Source: Plantago elongata (lineage: Eukaryota > Streptophyta > Magnoliopsida > Lamiales > Plantaginaceae). Taken from it: DNA of 64,000 bases. Positions 47,957 to 59,868 of this stretch are shown here, piece by piece. Made by a program: the position numbers and the translations under genes. The first letter of the stretch is position 1, and the number at the start of each line of letters is the position of its first letter. The stretch spans positions 1-64,000 of the forward strand of contig JAYMSP010000168.1 of the NCBI GenBank assembly GCA_036897095.1, given 5' to 3'. The notes beneath the pieces are model-generated. The model worked only from the letters and a program-made list of their open reading frames with translations. It was not told the origin of the DNA and made no database searches.

Positions 47957-48060
47957 TTGTCATCGTACCTCTTCCCTTCCCTTCTCCAATACAGTTCCGG
48001 CCTCTTCCCTTTCCTTCTCCAATACAGTTCCATTGTCATCGTACCTCTTCCCTTTTGTGT
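47957..48060 (+). repeat. C/T-rich tandem repeat upstream of the RNase H gene
   Basis: CCTTCTCCAATACAGTTCC appears twice and ATTGTCATCGTACCTCTTCC twice. It lies in the presumed 5' leader of the next gene. Confidence 0.8.
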
Positions 48061-48163
48061 ATTCCATTGTTTTGTCAATATTGAAAATATATCCGATCTG
48101 ATCCTGCAACTGCATTCAGTGACTATTTTCCTCGTCGGTTTTGTAATCTAAACTAACTCGATA

Positions 48164-48802
48164 ATGGATATCATGACCGTGTTCCCCTCCAACAATGGAA
48201 TACTTCCCTGTCCGAGTCATTACAACATGCCAAACCTCGCTTTCCATTCTAATGAATACCAAAAACTATGTTTTTGGCCACACCCGCAACAAAACTACGT
48301 TGCTATTAGTTGCGATGCATCGTACCAACCTTCCCACAAGTCAGGAGGATTTGGAATTATTATTCGGGATCCGTTTGGACGCGTAATAATGTCCAAAGCC
48401 AATACTCACAAAGAAGTTCACGCTCCACGAATGCACGAGATGGTAGTTCTCCGGTTGGAGATGATTGCGATACTGGAGGGGCTTCGACTAGCGAGAAAGT
48501 TGCAGATTCCATATGTTCAGGTGCAATCTGACTCGAAGAATGCTATATCTATCATGGTTGGAAAGATTAACTGCCCTACCAAGTGTCTCGACATCTTATG
48601 CAAAATTGAGAAGGAGGTTCACTACTTCGGAGATATATCTTTTGAACACATCTATCGCGAGTCAAATCAAGCTGCCGACTTCCTTTCCAAATATTTAAGC
48701 TACAATGGTGAGAGATGCATGGATTACAGCGAACTGGACGAAAGACTAAAGAGAATCGTCATGGATGATGCATGTGGCCGCGTAATGCTGAGAAGTCGAT
48801 AG
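48164..48802 (+). CDS. Solo RNase H type 1 domain protein (RVT_3 family)
   Basis: An intact 212-residue single-exon frame. The RNase H fold is visible from about residue 45: CDASYQPSHKSGGFGIIIRD (catalytic D51), then E99 in VVLRLEMIAILEGL, D123 in VQVQSDSKNAI, and H162/D172 in HIYRESNQAADFLSKY. All catalytic acidic positions are present. Such domains form the C-terminus of plant LINE ORF2 and also occur as stand-alone, possibly domesticated plant genes. Here no reverse transcriptase lies next to it and the start is a clean ATG with a C/T-rich leader. Its 50-residue N-terminal extension matches nothing I know. Either a solo host gene or a recently cut-off LINE piece is possible. Confidence 0.75.
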   Translation: MDIMTVFPSNNGILPCPSHYNMPNLAFHSNEYQKLCFWPHPQQNYVAISCDASYQPSHKSGGFGIIIRDPFGRVIMSKANTHKEVHAPRMHEMVVLRLEMIAILEGLRLARKLQIPYVQVQSDSKNAISIMVGKINCPTKCLDILCKIEKEVHYFGDISFEHIYRESNQAADFLSKYLSYNGERCMDYSELDERLKRIVMDDACGRVMLRSR

Positions 48803-49504
48803 TAGTCATGTTTAGACAATGAGAAGGAAGATTTAATTGTAGATTTAGATTTGTAAACTTGAATCCTTGAAAAGGAAGAATGATTGGTAGATTTATATTT
48901 TGAGATGTAAGCTAGTAAGCCTTGATTTTGAATGGAAATATGAAATTGAATGGTTCGATTAAGTCATATTGCATTTGTTTTCCTTGTAATGGATTTATTG
49001 TGTCTATACGATATTAATAAGGTTTAAATCTTGGACGAACTACTCTAAGATTATTATCGGGAAGAACTCAGAAATCTAGTATTGGTACTGCATTTTCATG
49101 TTCATAATGACGACTAAATACGACGCACAAAATATTTAAACTCAAAAGTAAACATCACAACCAACTTTGTTACGTTTCAATTGTAGTTAAATTAACTCAA
49201 CCCAAACATCGAACCACCGGGTCCTGAAAATTTCAAGTCATGCGCCTTGTTAAACTGCAGGCTCACATAGTAAATGGAGATGACAAATATGGACTCTTGG
49301 TATTCTGATTCATCGCGCAATTGAATTATGCATCTAAAAGAAGCAAATAGGTAATGCTACAGACGTTTACTCTCATGCTGTTAATATGACATGAATGATA
49401 TTAGCACCTCCAGCCAAATATCAAGTCTATATTATTTACATGGAAGGTGCAGACACTATCAGTCTACCAGCAGGCAGCAGCACCTTAATACCATCTACGG
49501 GTCA
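48803..49504. other. Interval between the RNase H gene and ERCC1
   Basis: No coding region recognised. It probably includes both 3' UTRs, which face each other. Confidence 0.5.
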
Positions 49505-52500
49505 CTAGGCAAAGTCGTCGTCATCATTTGCTTGCTCGGCTGCAACAATCTTCTTTTTCATCTTACCTTCCTCTAGTTTATCACCCCTTTTGTCCTTGTA
49601 CTTTGCAAATGCAGCTTTCAAGGCTGATTTTACACTAATCTCTGGTTCTTTCTTGCTTTGTTTGCTTGGACCTTGAGTCTCTATTTCATCATCTTTTCTT
49701 TTACTTCCAGAAGCTGATCCAGTTGGCTCAGCAACAGGGTTTTCAGAAACTGGTGCGTGGACAGGAGCTACACGCTTAAATGGCTCATGGAATGTATCAT
49801 ACAAGCATTTAACCTGGTGCATTGTTATGTCAATATGTACACTTGAAAACACCAAGGAGAGCATATGAAAGATCTAAATTATCAAGATATAACTGTGAAA
49901 TCCTGTATATAGGTGATGTGATAAAGTAATTTAACTTGCTTCGGTGATGATTAAAGGGAGGAACCGCTGCTAGTTTGTGTGCTAGAAATAGTGGTTAGTT
50001 GGCAGTATCCTTTTTCTACGGTGATCATTCCATCTGCATGCCCATGCGAGATGGATACGAGATTACTAGTTCCATTGCTAAACACAAACATTTTTTTTTT
50101 TTAAGTTTTAAGCAATTTAAATAATACAGATACAATACAATGCATGCTTGAAAAAACATAAATCATAAATCATGCACTTCAAATAGACTGGCAATGCAAC
50201 ACCAAATTATCTAAAGATTGAAGGCAAACCTTTCTTTCTCCTATGCCAGGGCAACGTGCTAAATCTTCCATTGAGGCATCCATAATATGAGAAAGGGACT
50301 GGAAGATAAATATTCATCAGTGTGATAGGACACAATATACACCAGGCAGATGGCTAATAGCAGTACAAATCATGGGCTTACCCCAAATGTAGACCCAAGA
50401 GTGACAGCATCAGTTTTGTTAACATGTCGTAGTGATGTGAGAGCATGATTTAACTACACAAAGAAACTCAATTTGGTTACAAGCACTATACAAAATCTTT
50501 CAACATTTCAAATCAACAATCAAGTTTAAGGAGTAGCTGGATTTCACTTTAAAATGATAAACGCCCAAGACATGAAACAGACCACATGAATACAAGCAAA
50601 AACAAACACAAACAAAAGCTTGCCCTAGACAGATAGTCCATATCCATTTGTCCCTGAATGAGATCGGCCGGCTTATTTTCATAAACTTTAATGGTCTCCA
50701 AGTACCGACCACATTCTTCCAAGCTGGGGAAAAAAGGAAAAAAAACAAAATAAACTCAGGCACTAAATGTAAATGGATTCCCTGAAATTTAACCATGACC
50801 AATTGATACCTCCAAGCACACAAAAGAGTGCAGTCATGAAGTAGAGCCGTTTTTGTGACTTCAAGCAAGGGCTTAACCACATCTTCCTGGTACCAACAAG
50901 GCTACCAGTAAGCAACTGAACACAGATCAAGTCAAGAAGCTGACAATTATCCCTGACTTACCACATCAACATGGCATAAGACTACACGGAGCTTGAAATT
51001 CTTCTGCAGCTCTCTTATGCGAAAATAAAGGTAATCCGGATGCAGTAGATGATAACGTAGACTGGAATAAGGACAAAATTGATTGTCAATGTAAGAATCC
51101 GTACATTTTATTAGTTTTTAGTATTTTTATATTATTTATGTGGTGAACCAGCCTGGTAAGTTTTTAAGAGCAATTTTCAGATGTTAGGTAAGGCACATAT
51201 TACAACTACAGAACCTAACGATGGTTATTACCTGTTTATATATATGCATCAGCACTGATTATATTATTCCATTGTTTAACCTTGGATTAGAAGCAAAGCA
51301 GATTTTCTTCATTCTCTTGTGTAAACTTCCAGCCGTATTTATATTCTGAGAATTGAAATCTTTAAACAGACTCAACATTCAAATGGTAAAGCATATGGCT
51401 GAGAATCCATTATTTTCTAATTTTAAAACCATTCTATCTTTTCAGCACATTCTCTCTCCTATATTCATTTTTTTTTTCTCTTGTGTTCCTTTTCCTGCAT
51501 GCATGTCTAACTATCTCTCGAATCAGTAAAAGGGGATGCAGGCTTTGTTTAAAATTCCATTTTTAGGACGGGAAAAAGGTTTACGTTATTTCCAAGTTGT
51601 TTACGTAAAATATTATCTTGCACAAGACTGATCATGCTTTTTGGCACAACCCATATACTGAGTTTTGTGTTCATTCCTAAAGCTGAAGTGCTCTCTAATC
51701 AAACTAATGTCCATTGGCATGGTAGGATGGGGCCAGCTGCCTAATGTCACACCTCAACTTCCTCATACAGTGATGATGCCTTCAGCATATCGAAAGCAGA
51801 AACCAATATCTCCATATGCACAGAGATAAAATTGAACAAGGTTGATTACAACTACACATAGAACTTATGAACAGAAGAGAACATCAGAAGTCCGAACCTT
51901 AAATAAAGAGCACAAGAATTCGGGCCCAACAAATAGTCACAAACAATGTCGGCAAAAACCCACCGCACGTTCCTTATATGTTTTAGCAAAGGGTTACCTT
52001 TCTGCACCAAGAAAGAAATCACAAGCTTCAAATTCCATTCATATATAACTAATCTACCAAGTTTCAAGTATTAAGTTGTGAATGACAGGGTAAGTAATCC
52101 CTTCTTAGTAATATGTCTGTGTCTCTGAAGGTTCAAGTTAATTAGAGAACATAACTGCCTATAAGCAAAACATCTATGCTATTGTGTCCCAATGCAAATC
52201 TTTCACTCACCAGATTCAATTGATTAAGAATGAGCAGGTAACCATCTATGTTCAACAATCAAATCCCACTATATATATGCATCAATCGCAATATCATCAC
52301 ATCTGATACTTACCAGCTAAAAGAACCCTATCTATCAACTTACCTTAATTCAAATGCTCACATTTTATAGCACCATCAAGCTCATGTCAATCAATAATCC
52401 AATAACCTCTCTAAGCTAACAGGTATTCACTTTTAATCCCTATTCAATTACAAACACCGAAAAACGACCATTAAATCACTAACCTGCCTTTGTCCAACAA

Positions 52501-52910
52501 GAATGCAGTTTCTATTTGCTTTAGTTGCAGCCGAAACCGAAGTGGACGGAGAAGCTTCTGCTCCAACAGGCTGCCTGAAACATCATCATTTGCAAAATCA
52601 ATCAATTTTACATCAAACACTAAAAACACACCACAGCAATGCATAAATAAATAAATTGAATTTAGTCAAACCTTGGTGGCGGAGTGGTCGACTGTGACGG
52701 TGGAGTGGCGGCGTTGGATTGCGGCGGAGGCGGTGGCGCAGTGTAGAATTCGGTGTTTTTGACAAAATCAAATGCCTGGGTGAAGGAAGTGGGCTGTGAG
52801 GGATTGAAGAGGTTCGTTTTGGGACGAGAGTTCTCAGCTACCTCGTCATAAGAGGGTATTTTGATGACAAAAGATGAGCTTTTCCCTTTCGGATTGTTAT
52901 CCTTCTCCAT
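49505..52910 (-). CDS. ERCC1: DNA excision repair protein ERCC1 (RAD10)
   Basis: Nine exons on the minus strand: 52910-52672, 52574-52484, 52001-51898, 51061-50962, 50886-50810, 50723-50624, 50453-50382, 50298-50230, 49813-49505. They join in phase to 386 residues. ERCC1 pairs with XPF to cut the 5' side of UV and crosslink lesions in the nucleus. The N-terminus is Pro-rich and poorly conserved ([12 protein letters not shown]). The central nuclease-like domain reads [38 protein letters not shown] and [20 protein letters not shown]. The C-terminal helix-hairpin-helix region reads [20 protein letters not shown] and [11 protein letters not shown] long Lys-rich, acidic tail typical of plants ends in NDDDDFA. 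Intron 6 starts with GC (AGG|GCAAGC). The ATG at 52910 is the first in the frame. Confidence 0.96.
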
Positions 52911-55069
52911 TGATTGATGATTCTTACTTGCTACACACAATTGAAAATTTGGGAATTAGGGATTTCACATTTGAGCGAATTAGATGAATTTGAAACCGGA
53001 TAAAATCAACTTTTTCTTTTTTTAAACTGGTGACTTGAAACGTACCTATTATTAGTTGAAGATTACCAACTGAGCTCGTTGTCATTAAATTACGTTTTCT
53101 AAATTCTGGGAATTAGTTATTTGCAGAACGAAAGTCGAAAACGAATATTAATTAAATGAAGAGATTTTACACACATCCATCTTTTTAGATACCTCGTAAA
53201 ACGTCAGGGTCCCTATCTTTTCAGAATTAATATTCAGTTCCATTTCTCAGGTCAAACGTTGACTTCGTGCGAAATGATCAATTTTCCCATCGAATAAACC
53301 ATCTTGAAAATAGATTATTAAATTATGATGAATAATCATTTTATTTTAAAAGTTAGATTTAAAAAACGAAAAAGACATATTTTGTAGGGTTTGTATCTTT
53401 AACCCCCGTTAGTTCACCTTTACATTCAATTCTTCTTCTTATCTCGTTTTCCCGCCAAAATCTTACTCCTCCATTGTCTTCCTCAAAACATCTCTACAAT
53501 TGAATAGCTCCATAATTTCGTGATTTTTACGTCCGGAACTAATTGAGCATACAAGAATTCGTCTCGTTGTTGATTCAACATTATCAAGGGAGACGGTTGA
53601 GATTGTTTTAGGCTTTATTGGAGCAGAGTAGGTACGATATTCCTAATAAAATCTTATTATGCTCTGATTCTTAGTAAATATTGTGCGAAAGTAAAGAAAT
53701 CTTTGGCGGAATGAAGAATCGAACTGAAATTGAGGATTTTTAACGTCAAGAACCCTAATAATTGTAATATTGTATCTTAAAAGATAAAATCATCTTCAAG
53801 CATTCCTTAAGTTAAAATTTTATCTCATACTTTATTCAATACTTATCATATTATATTACTTGTTTTTCTACTTTATCACTATCTATTTCCATCTCTTTTA
53901 TTTTATACAAATTTCTCTTAAATTGTATGTCCTTGGTCGAAAAGAAGATACTGAGACAGATGTAGTTTTATTAGGAACATTAATCAAATACATTGAGGTA
54001 ATCGGAAAAATTAAACCATCTCCCTATATAAGTACCTGCACTTATTTTCACATTGTGATTTTTTACGTTTAAACATTATCTGAGCAGTCACATATTAATT
54101 CGAAAATTTTAAATTTGTTTAACCATTATGTAACTATTCAATATCTTACATTATCTCAATTATAACAAGATGATAAAATGCATATGTAAATCTCGTCCCA
54201 CAATTAAAATGAGATATTAAACGTGTTCTCTTCTAAACATTAGAAGTTCATTAATTAATCCCGTCCCGTTTTCTTTGGAAATGAGACGTTAAGGGTGTAA
54301 ATCCCGTCTCACAACCTAAATGGTCTCTTCTTAAAATTAGAAGTTTATCAAATACAGTTCAATCCAGTCTAGATTCAAACAGTTCTATTTAGGTGTTCTT
54401 TTATGCTATTTATAAATTCATTTCGTATAAGTTCAGACGAAATGAACATGGCCTATGTTGTGTTCTCCATATCTAAAAAGATATTAATTTAGTTCATTTC
54501 AAATTCATTCAATTTTACTTAGTTATTTTTATCCTACTATTCAATTCAGGTCCACTCAGTTCGATTTAGGCAATAAAAAAAATACTAATCCTATCCGGGA
54601 CTGTTTTATACCCGTATCTCTTACTTACAAATCAAAGATTCAAAGTTTGATTTTAAGAAATTTGTTCATGTGAATTTGTTAGTTGATAAATTAATACAAG
54701 TTATGGTGTTCTTAGATTACATGTGTTAAATTAAGAGTGAATTCTATACCAGTTGAGATATTGATAACACAAAATGCAAATTGATATGATTATCAATCAC
54801 GATCATTACAATTCAATAAATACTTAACGAAAAAGATGGTTAAAAAAACAAAGCAGAAAACAAATACAAAACAACTGCTTTGGTAACTTTTACACGATTC
54901 AAATTCCTTTTGGGCTTTAACTTATCAACTCAAATATTTTTCTACTGGTTTTTTTTTTTTTATATTTTCCTACTAAAAAGTGCTTGCAATGCCTTAATAA
55001 AAGGAAGAATATGGAACTATCACTTCCTTAGAAAATATTATGGAGGTTAAAACTATTTCCTAGCATCAT
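52911..55069. other. Intergenic DNA upstream of ERCC1
   Basis: Holds a SINE (53025-53098). The stretch at 53440-53640 looks like a 5' leader ending in GGAGCAGAG|GTAGGTACGA-like sequence, but no coding exon follows. The remainder is AT-rich. Confidence 0.45.
53022..53098 (-). mobile_element. Short tRNA-derived SINE, copy 5
   Basis: The minus strand reads AATGACAACGAGCTCAGTTG, GGTAATCTTC (box A-like), GTTTCAAGTCACC (box B-like) and a short A-rich tail. It lies near the ERCC1 promoter. Confidence 0.65.
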
Positions 55070-55640
55070 AGTGTTTTTGTGGTTGGCAATACTTCATAGA
55101 TTACCAAAGGCATCAATACTTTATCAACTCAACCTCCATGATTCTCCTTTTATGTGAACTTTGTCTTTGTGAGCCAAAAACCTTGGATCACTTGCTATTT
55201 AAATGTGCTAAATTTGATTTAGTGCGTAAAAGATTATTTCCATCACGTTTTCCAGCTCAGTCCACATTTATTCTACACATTGTTTTTGAAACTCCTATAA
55301 ACTCTATAAATCAGATTTATTGTTGTACGTGTAGCATTATGGAATTTTGGCAATTCCGTAATTGCTTCCTATTTTAAAAAACAGTTTTATAGGTGACGAT
55401 GTTTGGAACCGAATCATTTCAACTTGTACTCATCTTTCAATTCGGTTCCCTTCTCAGCAAAAATCTGTTGGTAACATAATTTAGTGTAAATGGATTACAA
55501 TTGAGTCCCCCTTTATTACTATTAATGTGAATGGGTTTACGGTGGTGCAGTGGAATGGAGCTGGAGTGGTAAGGAGAAGGTACATAGTTCCATCTTTGAT
55601 GAGGTATAAAGTGGTTTAGATCATAGGGAATAGTTGTAAT
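55070..55640 (+). pseudogene. LINE ORF2 remnant, zinc-binding (zf-RVT) region
   Basis: Reads WLAILHRLPKAS, then CELCLCEPKTLDHLLFKCAK, the Cys/His pattern of the reverse-transcriptase zinc-binding region in plant LINEs, then MEFWQFRN. A stop at 55377 and later frame changes show decay. Reverse transcriptase is not seen upstream. It may belong to the same insertion as the RNase H remnant at 57960. Confidence 0.7.
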
Positions 55641-56700
55641 CTTTGTCGTTTAAAAAATAACTATGGATGAGTCTAGAATTTCGTATAAGTACATGCTAAC
55701 CTTAAATTTCATAACTATGCTCCTTCACTATTATCAAATGTTCTTAATTTTATTCTTGTAAGAAATCTATAAATATTATATACTTGAACAATTATCAACA
55801 AAGTGAATCGAAGTTTTGAGCACATGGGATTAAGAACAAGTCCCTAATGAAGATCCATTCTTTGATATATGCAATTGAGCGTGTGGTATAAAATAATGAT
55901 TAAAATTCATTAAAAATATATACGTGCAAAGTCATTTAAAAGTTTAATATCATATTTATAAAAATTAAAATTTAACAATATAATGTGTTAAAATTTATAA
56001 AGTTTAATAATGTTAAAACTTTTAACCCTTTTTAAAAACATATTAATTTCAGTTAAGTTCAAATTCTTTCTTTCTTTTTTTTCCTTTTATCATATTTTCC
56101 TTCAAAATAAAAGAAGCCTTAACTTCTACTCATACGAAACAAATCAAGAAAAGAAATACTAATTCTATCATGGACTATCGTATACAAATTAGATATCCGG
56201 ATTTTGATGTTATGAAATTTGTTCTCCGAATGTGAATTTATTACTTGATAAAGTAAGATAGGTTATGATGTTCTTAAGTTACAAGGTGTTACATGTAATG
56301 TATTCAGCATAGATTACGTAGTAATTTTCATAATCTCAAATTGTCAACATTTACAACTTACATTAAAAAGTGAAAAACCTCAAAAATAACAAAGTAAATT
56401 TCAAATTAAGGCTTAAATAAAATACAATATGTAAAGTCTGTGAATTTTTACGTTTTGTCCGTAGATTTTTATTTAGGATCTATAAATTTTACGCAATGTT
56501 TGTGAATCTGTGGATTTTTACATTTTGTAGGTGAATTTTATTTAGGGTCTCTAAATTTTTATTTTTTATCTATATATTTTTATTTAGGGTCTGTGAATTT
56601 TCAATTTTAAAAAGTGGTATTTTCATATCTAATAAAAAAAATTCCTATTTTATTAGACTAACTCTAAATAAAAAATAAACAAAATAAATAAATGCAAAAT
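55641..56700. other. AT-rich intergenic DNA
   Basis: Short repeats of GTGAATTTTTACATTTTGT/TTTTATTTAGGGTCT type occur at 56430-56600. No gene seen. Confidence 0.5.
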
Positions 56701-56707
56701 AAAAATG

Positions 56708-56928
56708 AAAAGGCAATGAGGCTCAGATCTGGAAAAAACACAGGCAAGGAGATCAAATCCGCCATGGCTGCAAAACCCAGTTGCAATGATGATGCCATCT
56801 GGGTTCGCCACGCCAAGATACGGATCTGATTTCTCTCTTACCCGACCCAACTCTCAAGAAATTCATCATCACAGCCTGCCTTCTTCGACAACCAACCACC
56901 ACCCAAAGCAATCTCACCAAACAGTACC

Positions 56929-56961
<33 letters not shown>

Positions 56962-57346
56962 CACAATGATGATGATGAACACAGCCATTGTCATGTTAAC
57001 AACAACAACAACAACAAGTGTTCACCAAGGCTCTGTTCAATTCAATTCTGCATATATCTATCTGTCTGCATCTGCATGTACTGTTTCTGTTTTGTTACCC
57101 AGAAAGACCAGAAAAGATACTACTAGCTAGCTAGCTCTGTCACTGAGATTCAGATTCACACACAGACAAGAGAAGATAACATATATTTACTAGTACTGCT
57201 GTATGGCTTTCTTTCACTGAATGTGAATCGAAAGGGGTTGTTGGTCGAAACGGTCGGGTCGAGAAATCATCGGAAACAGAGAGGGGCAACCACCCCTTAA
57301 TAAATCCCATCTCTCTGTTTACCTCATTCTTCAGTTGGGATTTCAT
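56708..57346 (-). ncRNA. Structured RNA element, unit E
   Basis: Minus strand. Hairpin 1 has arms 57311-57323 and 57272-57283 (AAACAGAGAG with CTCTCTGTTT), differing from unit C at several positions but still paired; its loop carries GGGGTGGTTGCC. After a long spacer with AAT and CAA repeats come GAGTTGGGTCGGG, TCCGTATCTTGGCG, hairpin 3 (AACCCAG with CTGGGTT, about 56774-56806), CAGCCATGGCGGA and CCAGATCTGAGCC. Hairpin 2 is weakened here. An open frame from 57346 (with KGWLPLSVSDDF) overlaps hairpin 1. Confidence 0.55.
56930..56962. repeat. (AAT)n microsatellite in unit E spacer
   Basis: About ten trinucleotide units, followed by (ACA)n near 57000. Confidence 0.9.
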
Positions 57347-57959
57347 TCTTCAACAATGGAAGTCAATTTGGGAATGGGGGAGATCGATCTCAATTTATTA
57401 TGGCACTTGTTGGACTGCTAAGGGTACTTTTGTAATTTCATCTCCTTCTTTTATCCATTACGGAACATCGACCAGACGACTATCAGACTTTCAAATGTAC
57501 ATATTAGAAGCTACAACATATACCTCGAGATTTAGTGAGATATTTAAAGTGGTTTAACGCATTATTTGAGATATTTAAAGTGGTTTAACGTATTAATTTT
57601 AAATTTTCAAGTTCAAAATTGATATCAATATTTTTATTTTAATATTAACTTTCTATTTTCTCCGTCTTAATTAAACTATAATTTTTCTCAATATAGAACT
57701 AAAATAGAATCTTTTAATTTATTTATTCGAAGCGTTTCTACACTATACTCTACTAGGACAATTGAGTCCTTTTCAGTTGTAAGAAAAGGAAACTGAGATT
57801 TTTAGTTGTAATGCTTTCATTAGACTGAGATTTTGGTTAAATCTTAATTGGCAAGATGTTACCTCCTTTGCTTTATTTGCTTCTCTTTACAAAAACTTAA
57901 TAAGTACTAAAAAAAAATCTCAGATTCCTTTTTCCTGAAAAAGTTTAAAATTTTCCTTC

Positions 57960-58355
57960 ATAAAATGTAAATGGTCTCCTCCTGTTAACTTTCCTTACTG
58001 CATTAACAATCATGGTTCTGCTATTGAATATCATGTCCTTGCGGATATAGGATGCATTATCAGAGATAGGTCGGGTAAATTCTTAAGAGCCAGTTGCTCT
58101 TACTTAAGAATCATTTGTAATAATATTGCAGAACTTCAAGCTGTTAAACTTGAAATTAGATTGGCTAATCAACTTGGATTAAATAGCTTTATTATGCAAA
58201 CTGACTCTCAATATGTGTACAATTATATTTACAGGAAATAAGAACCGACGTGTAACCATTTTCATCTGATGGATGAAGTCGGGAATTGATGTGAACAAGC
58301 AGCTGCAATGGGTATATAGAGAAAGCAATGGAGCAGCAGACCTTTTTTGTTAAAA
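57960..58355 (+). pseudogene. LINE-type RNase H remnant
   Basis: Reads GCIIRDRSGKFLRA, then NNIAELQAVKLEIRLANQLG and FIMQTDSQYVYNYI, the standard order of plant RVT_3 RNase H. It then has a stop after IYRK and, in other frames, WVYRESNGAADL. It is clearly broken, unlike the frame at 48164. Confidence 0.8.
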
Positions 58356-58807
58356 TAGGAAGTAATTTTAATTTCGAAAACTTTGAAACATTTGAATATT
58401 TTAATTCTCATCCTTCGAATTTCGTTAAGCTTGGAAGTTAAGGTTAGTTTGAATAGTTGCATGTTGTGGCTTGATTTGTATCCTTATAATGAACAAATTA
58501 AGGTTAGTTTTTATAAGGTTAGTTTTTATAAGGTTTCCTTGCGATTGACAAAACTGCCGGTGTAACTTTTTTAATTTAATGAAGTTTGTTTATCTCTTCT
58601 CTACTATTCTAAAATAGAACTACCCAAATATAATTATTATACTAAATTAATTTAATTTTATCTAGTTAAATTAATTTTGACTTTAAATTTTATATATTAA
58701 AATAAAGTTAAAAAGGGGAAGTAAAAATAAGAAGTAGGTAGTTACATGTCATCTATTACAACTTTCATAAAACCGAAGAAAAAAACAATTGAAAACAAAT
58801 TGAGTGT

Positions 58808-59262
58808 GGCTCAGATCTGCAGATTACCAGGATAGAGAGTGATAGCACCGCCATGGCTGCGAAAACCCAGTTGCAGACAAAGTGTTGCTGCCATCTGGGT
58901 TTTGCCCCGCCAAGATACGGGTCTGATCTTTTATCTCTACCCGACCCAACTCCAAGTAACTCATAATCAATTCATCATCATAGCCAACCAAAACAAACCA
59001 AAATGCAGAAATGTTATAGGTCTAGGTTCGATCCACGGCAACTGGAATAGATAGATAGATAGATATATAGATCAGCAGATAGAGAGCGAGCGAATTGGAC
59101 TGAATGAATGAACTGAATTGGTGTAGGAGTACTTAAGAAGCGCAAAGAGGGTTTATTGTTGCTTGATTTCATGATCTGTAATGAAATCATTGACAGAGGT
59201 AAAGAGGCAACCACTCTCACAACACCCTTCTCTTCCTCTGTCTCATTCTGCTGGAGTTGGGA
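58808..59262 (-). ncRNA. Structured RNA element, unit F
   Basis: Minus strand. Hairpin 1 pairs GACAGAGG (arm 59242-59235) with CCTCTGTC (59199-59192), loop GAGTGGTTGCC. Hairpin 2 has GGGTC paired with GACCC. Hairpin 3 has AAAACCCAG paired with CTGGGTTTT. Then come CGCAGCCATGGCGGTG and CAGATCTGAGCC. The arm sequences differ from those of units A-C while pairing is kept. Confidence 0.55.
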
Positions 59263-59631
59263 TTTTTTCTACTTATCTCGGTCAACTGGGTTCAGGAACA
59301 ACTTAGCTATAAGTAAAGCTCGGAGATAATTTTTAGTACACAATTGGTAGTAATTCGATTTAATAGTTTTTATGAATTGTGGATTAAAAATTAAAATAGT
59401 TCTTAGTTGAATTAAAAATATATATTTAATATTTTCATAAATTATATTATATGTATCACTACAAATGTTTTTTTTTTTACATTTTCAACCCATTTATAAT
59501 ATGCACATTAAATTTCGTGTTCAAATATAAATGGATATGTATTCATAAACAAAGGGATTAGTAATTATTTAGTTTCATGATTAAAGTTAAAATCTTAACA
59601 AAAAAATGAATCACAATTATCGTCCCAACTA

Positions 59632-59868
59632 GTTGAACTAACTTAAATAAGTTGATAATACTACTTATATAAAATATATCATTTGTTATGCATTAAAAGA
59701 ACATGCGTTGATAACAATGTATGACAACTTTAAATCATAAAGTAAAACGATTTGAACTAACTTAAATAAGTTGATAATACTACTTATATAAAATGTATCA
59801 TTGTTATGCATTAAAAGAACATGCGTTGATAACAATGTATGACAACTTTGAATCATAAAGTAAAACGA
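59632..59868. repeat. Tandem duplication, about 119-base unit
   Basis: Two nearly identical adjacent copies (starting near 59635 and 59754) share GAACTAACTTAAATAAGTTG and ATGCGTTGATAACAATGTAT. Few differences, so recent. Confidence 0.9.

Noticed and set aside
48195-48698. Several + frames overlapping the RNase H gene
   Set aside because: They are shadows of the 212-codon frame, which carries all RNase H motifs.
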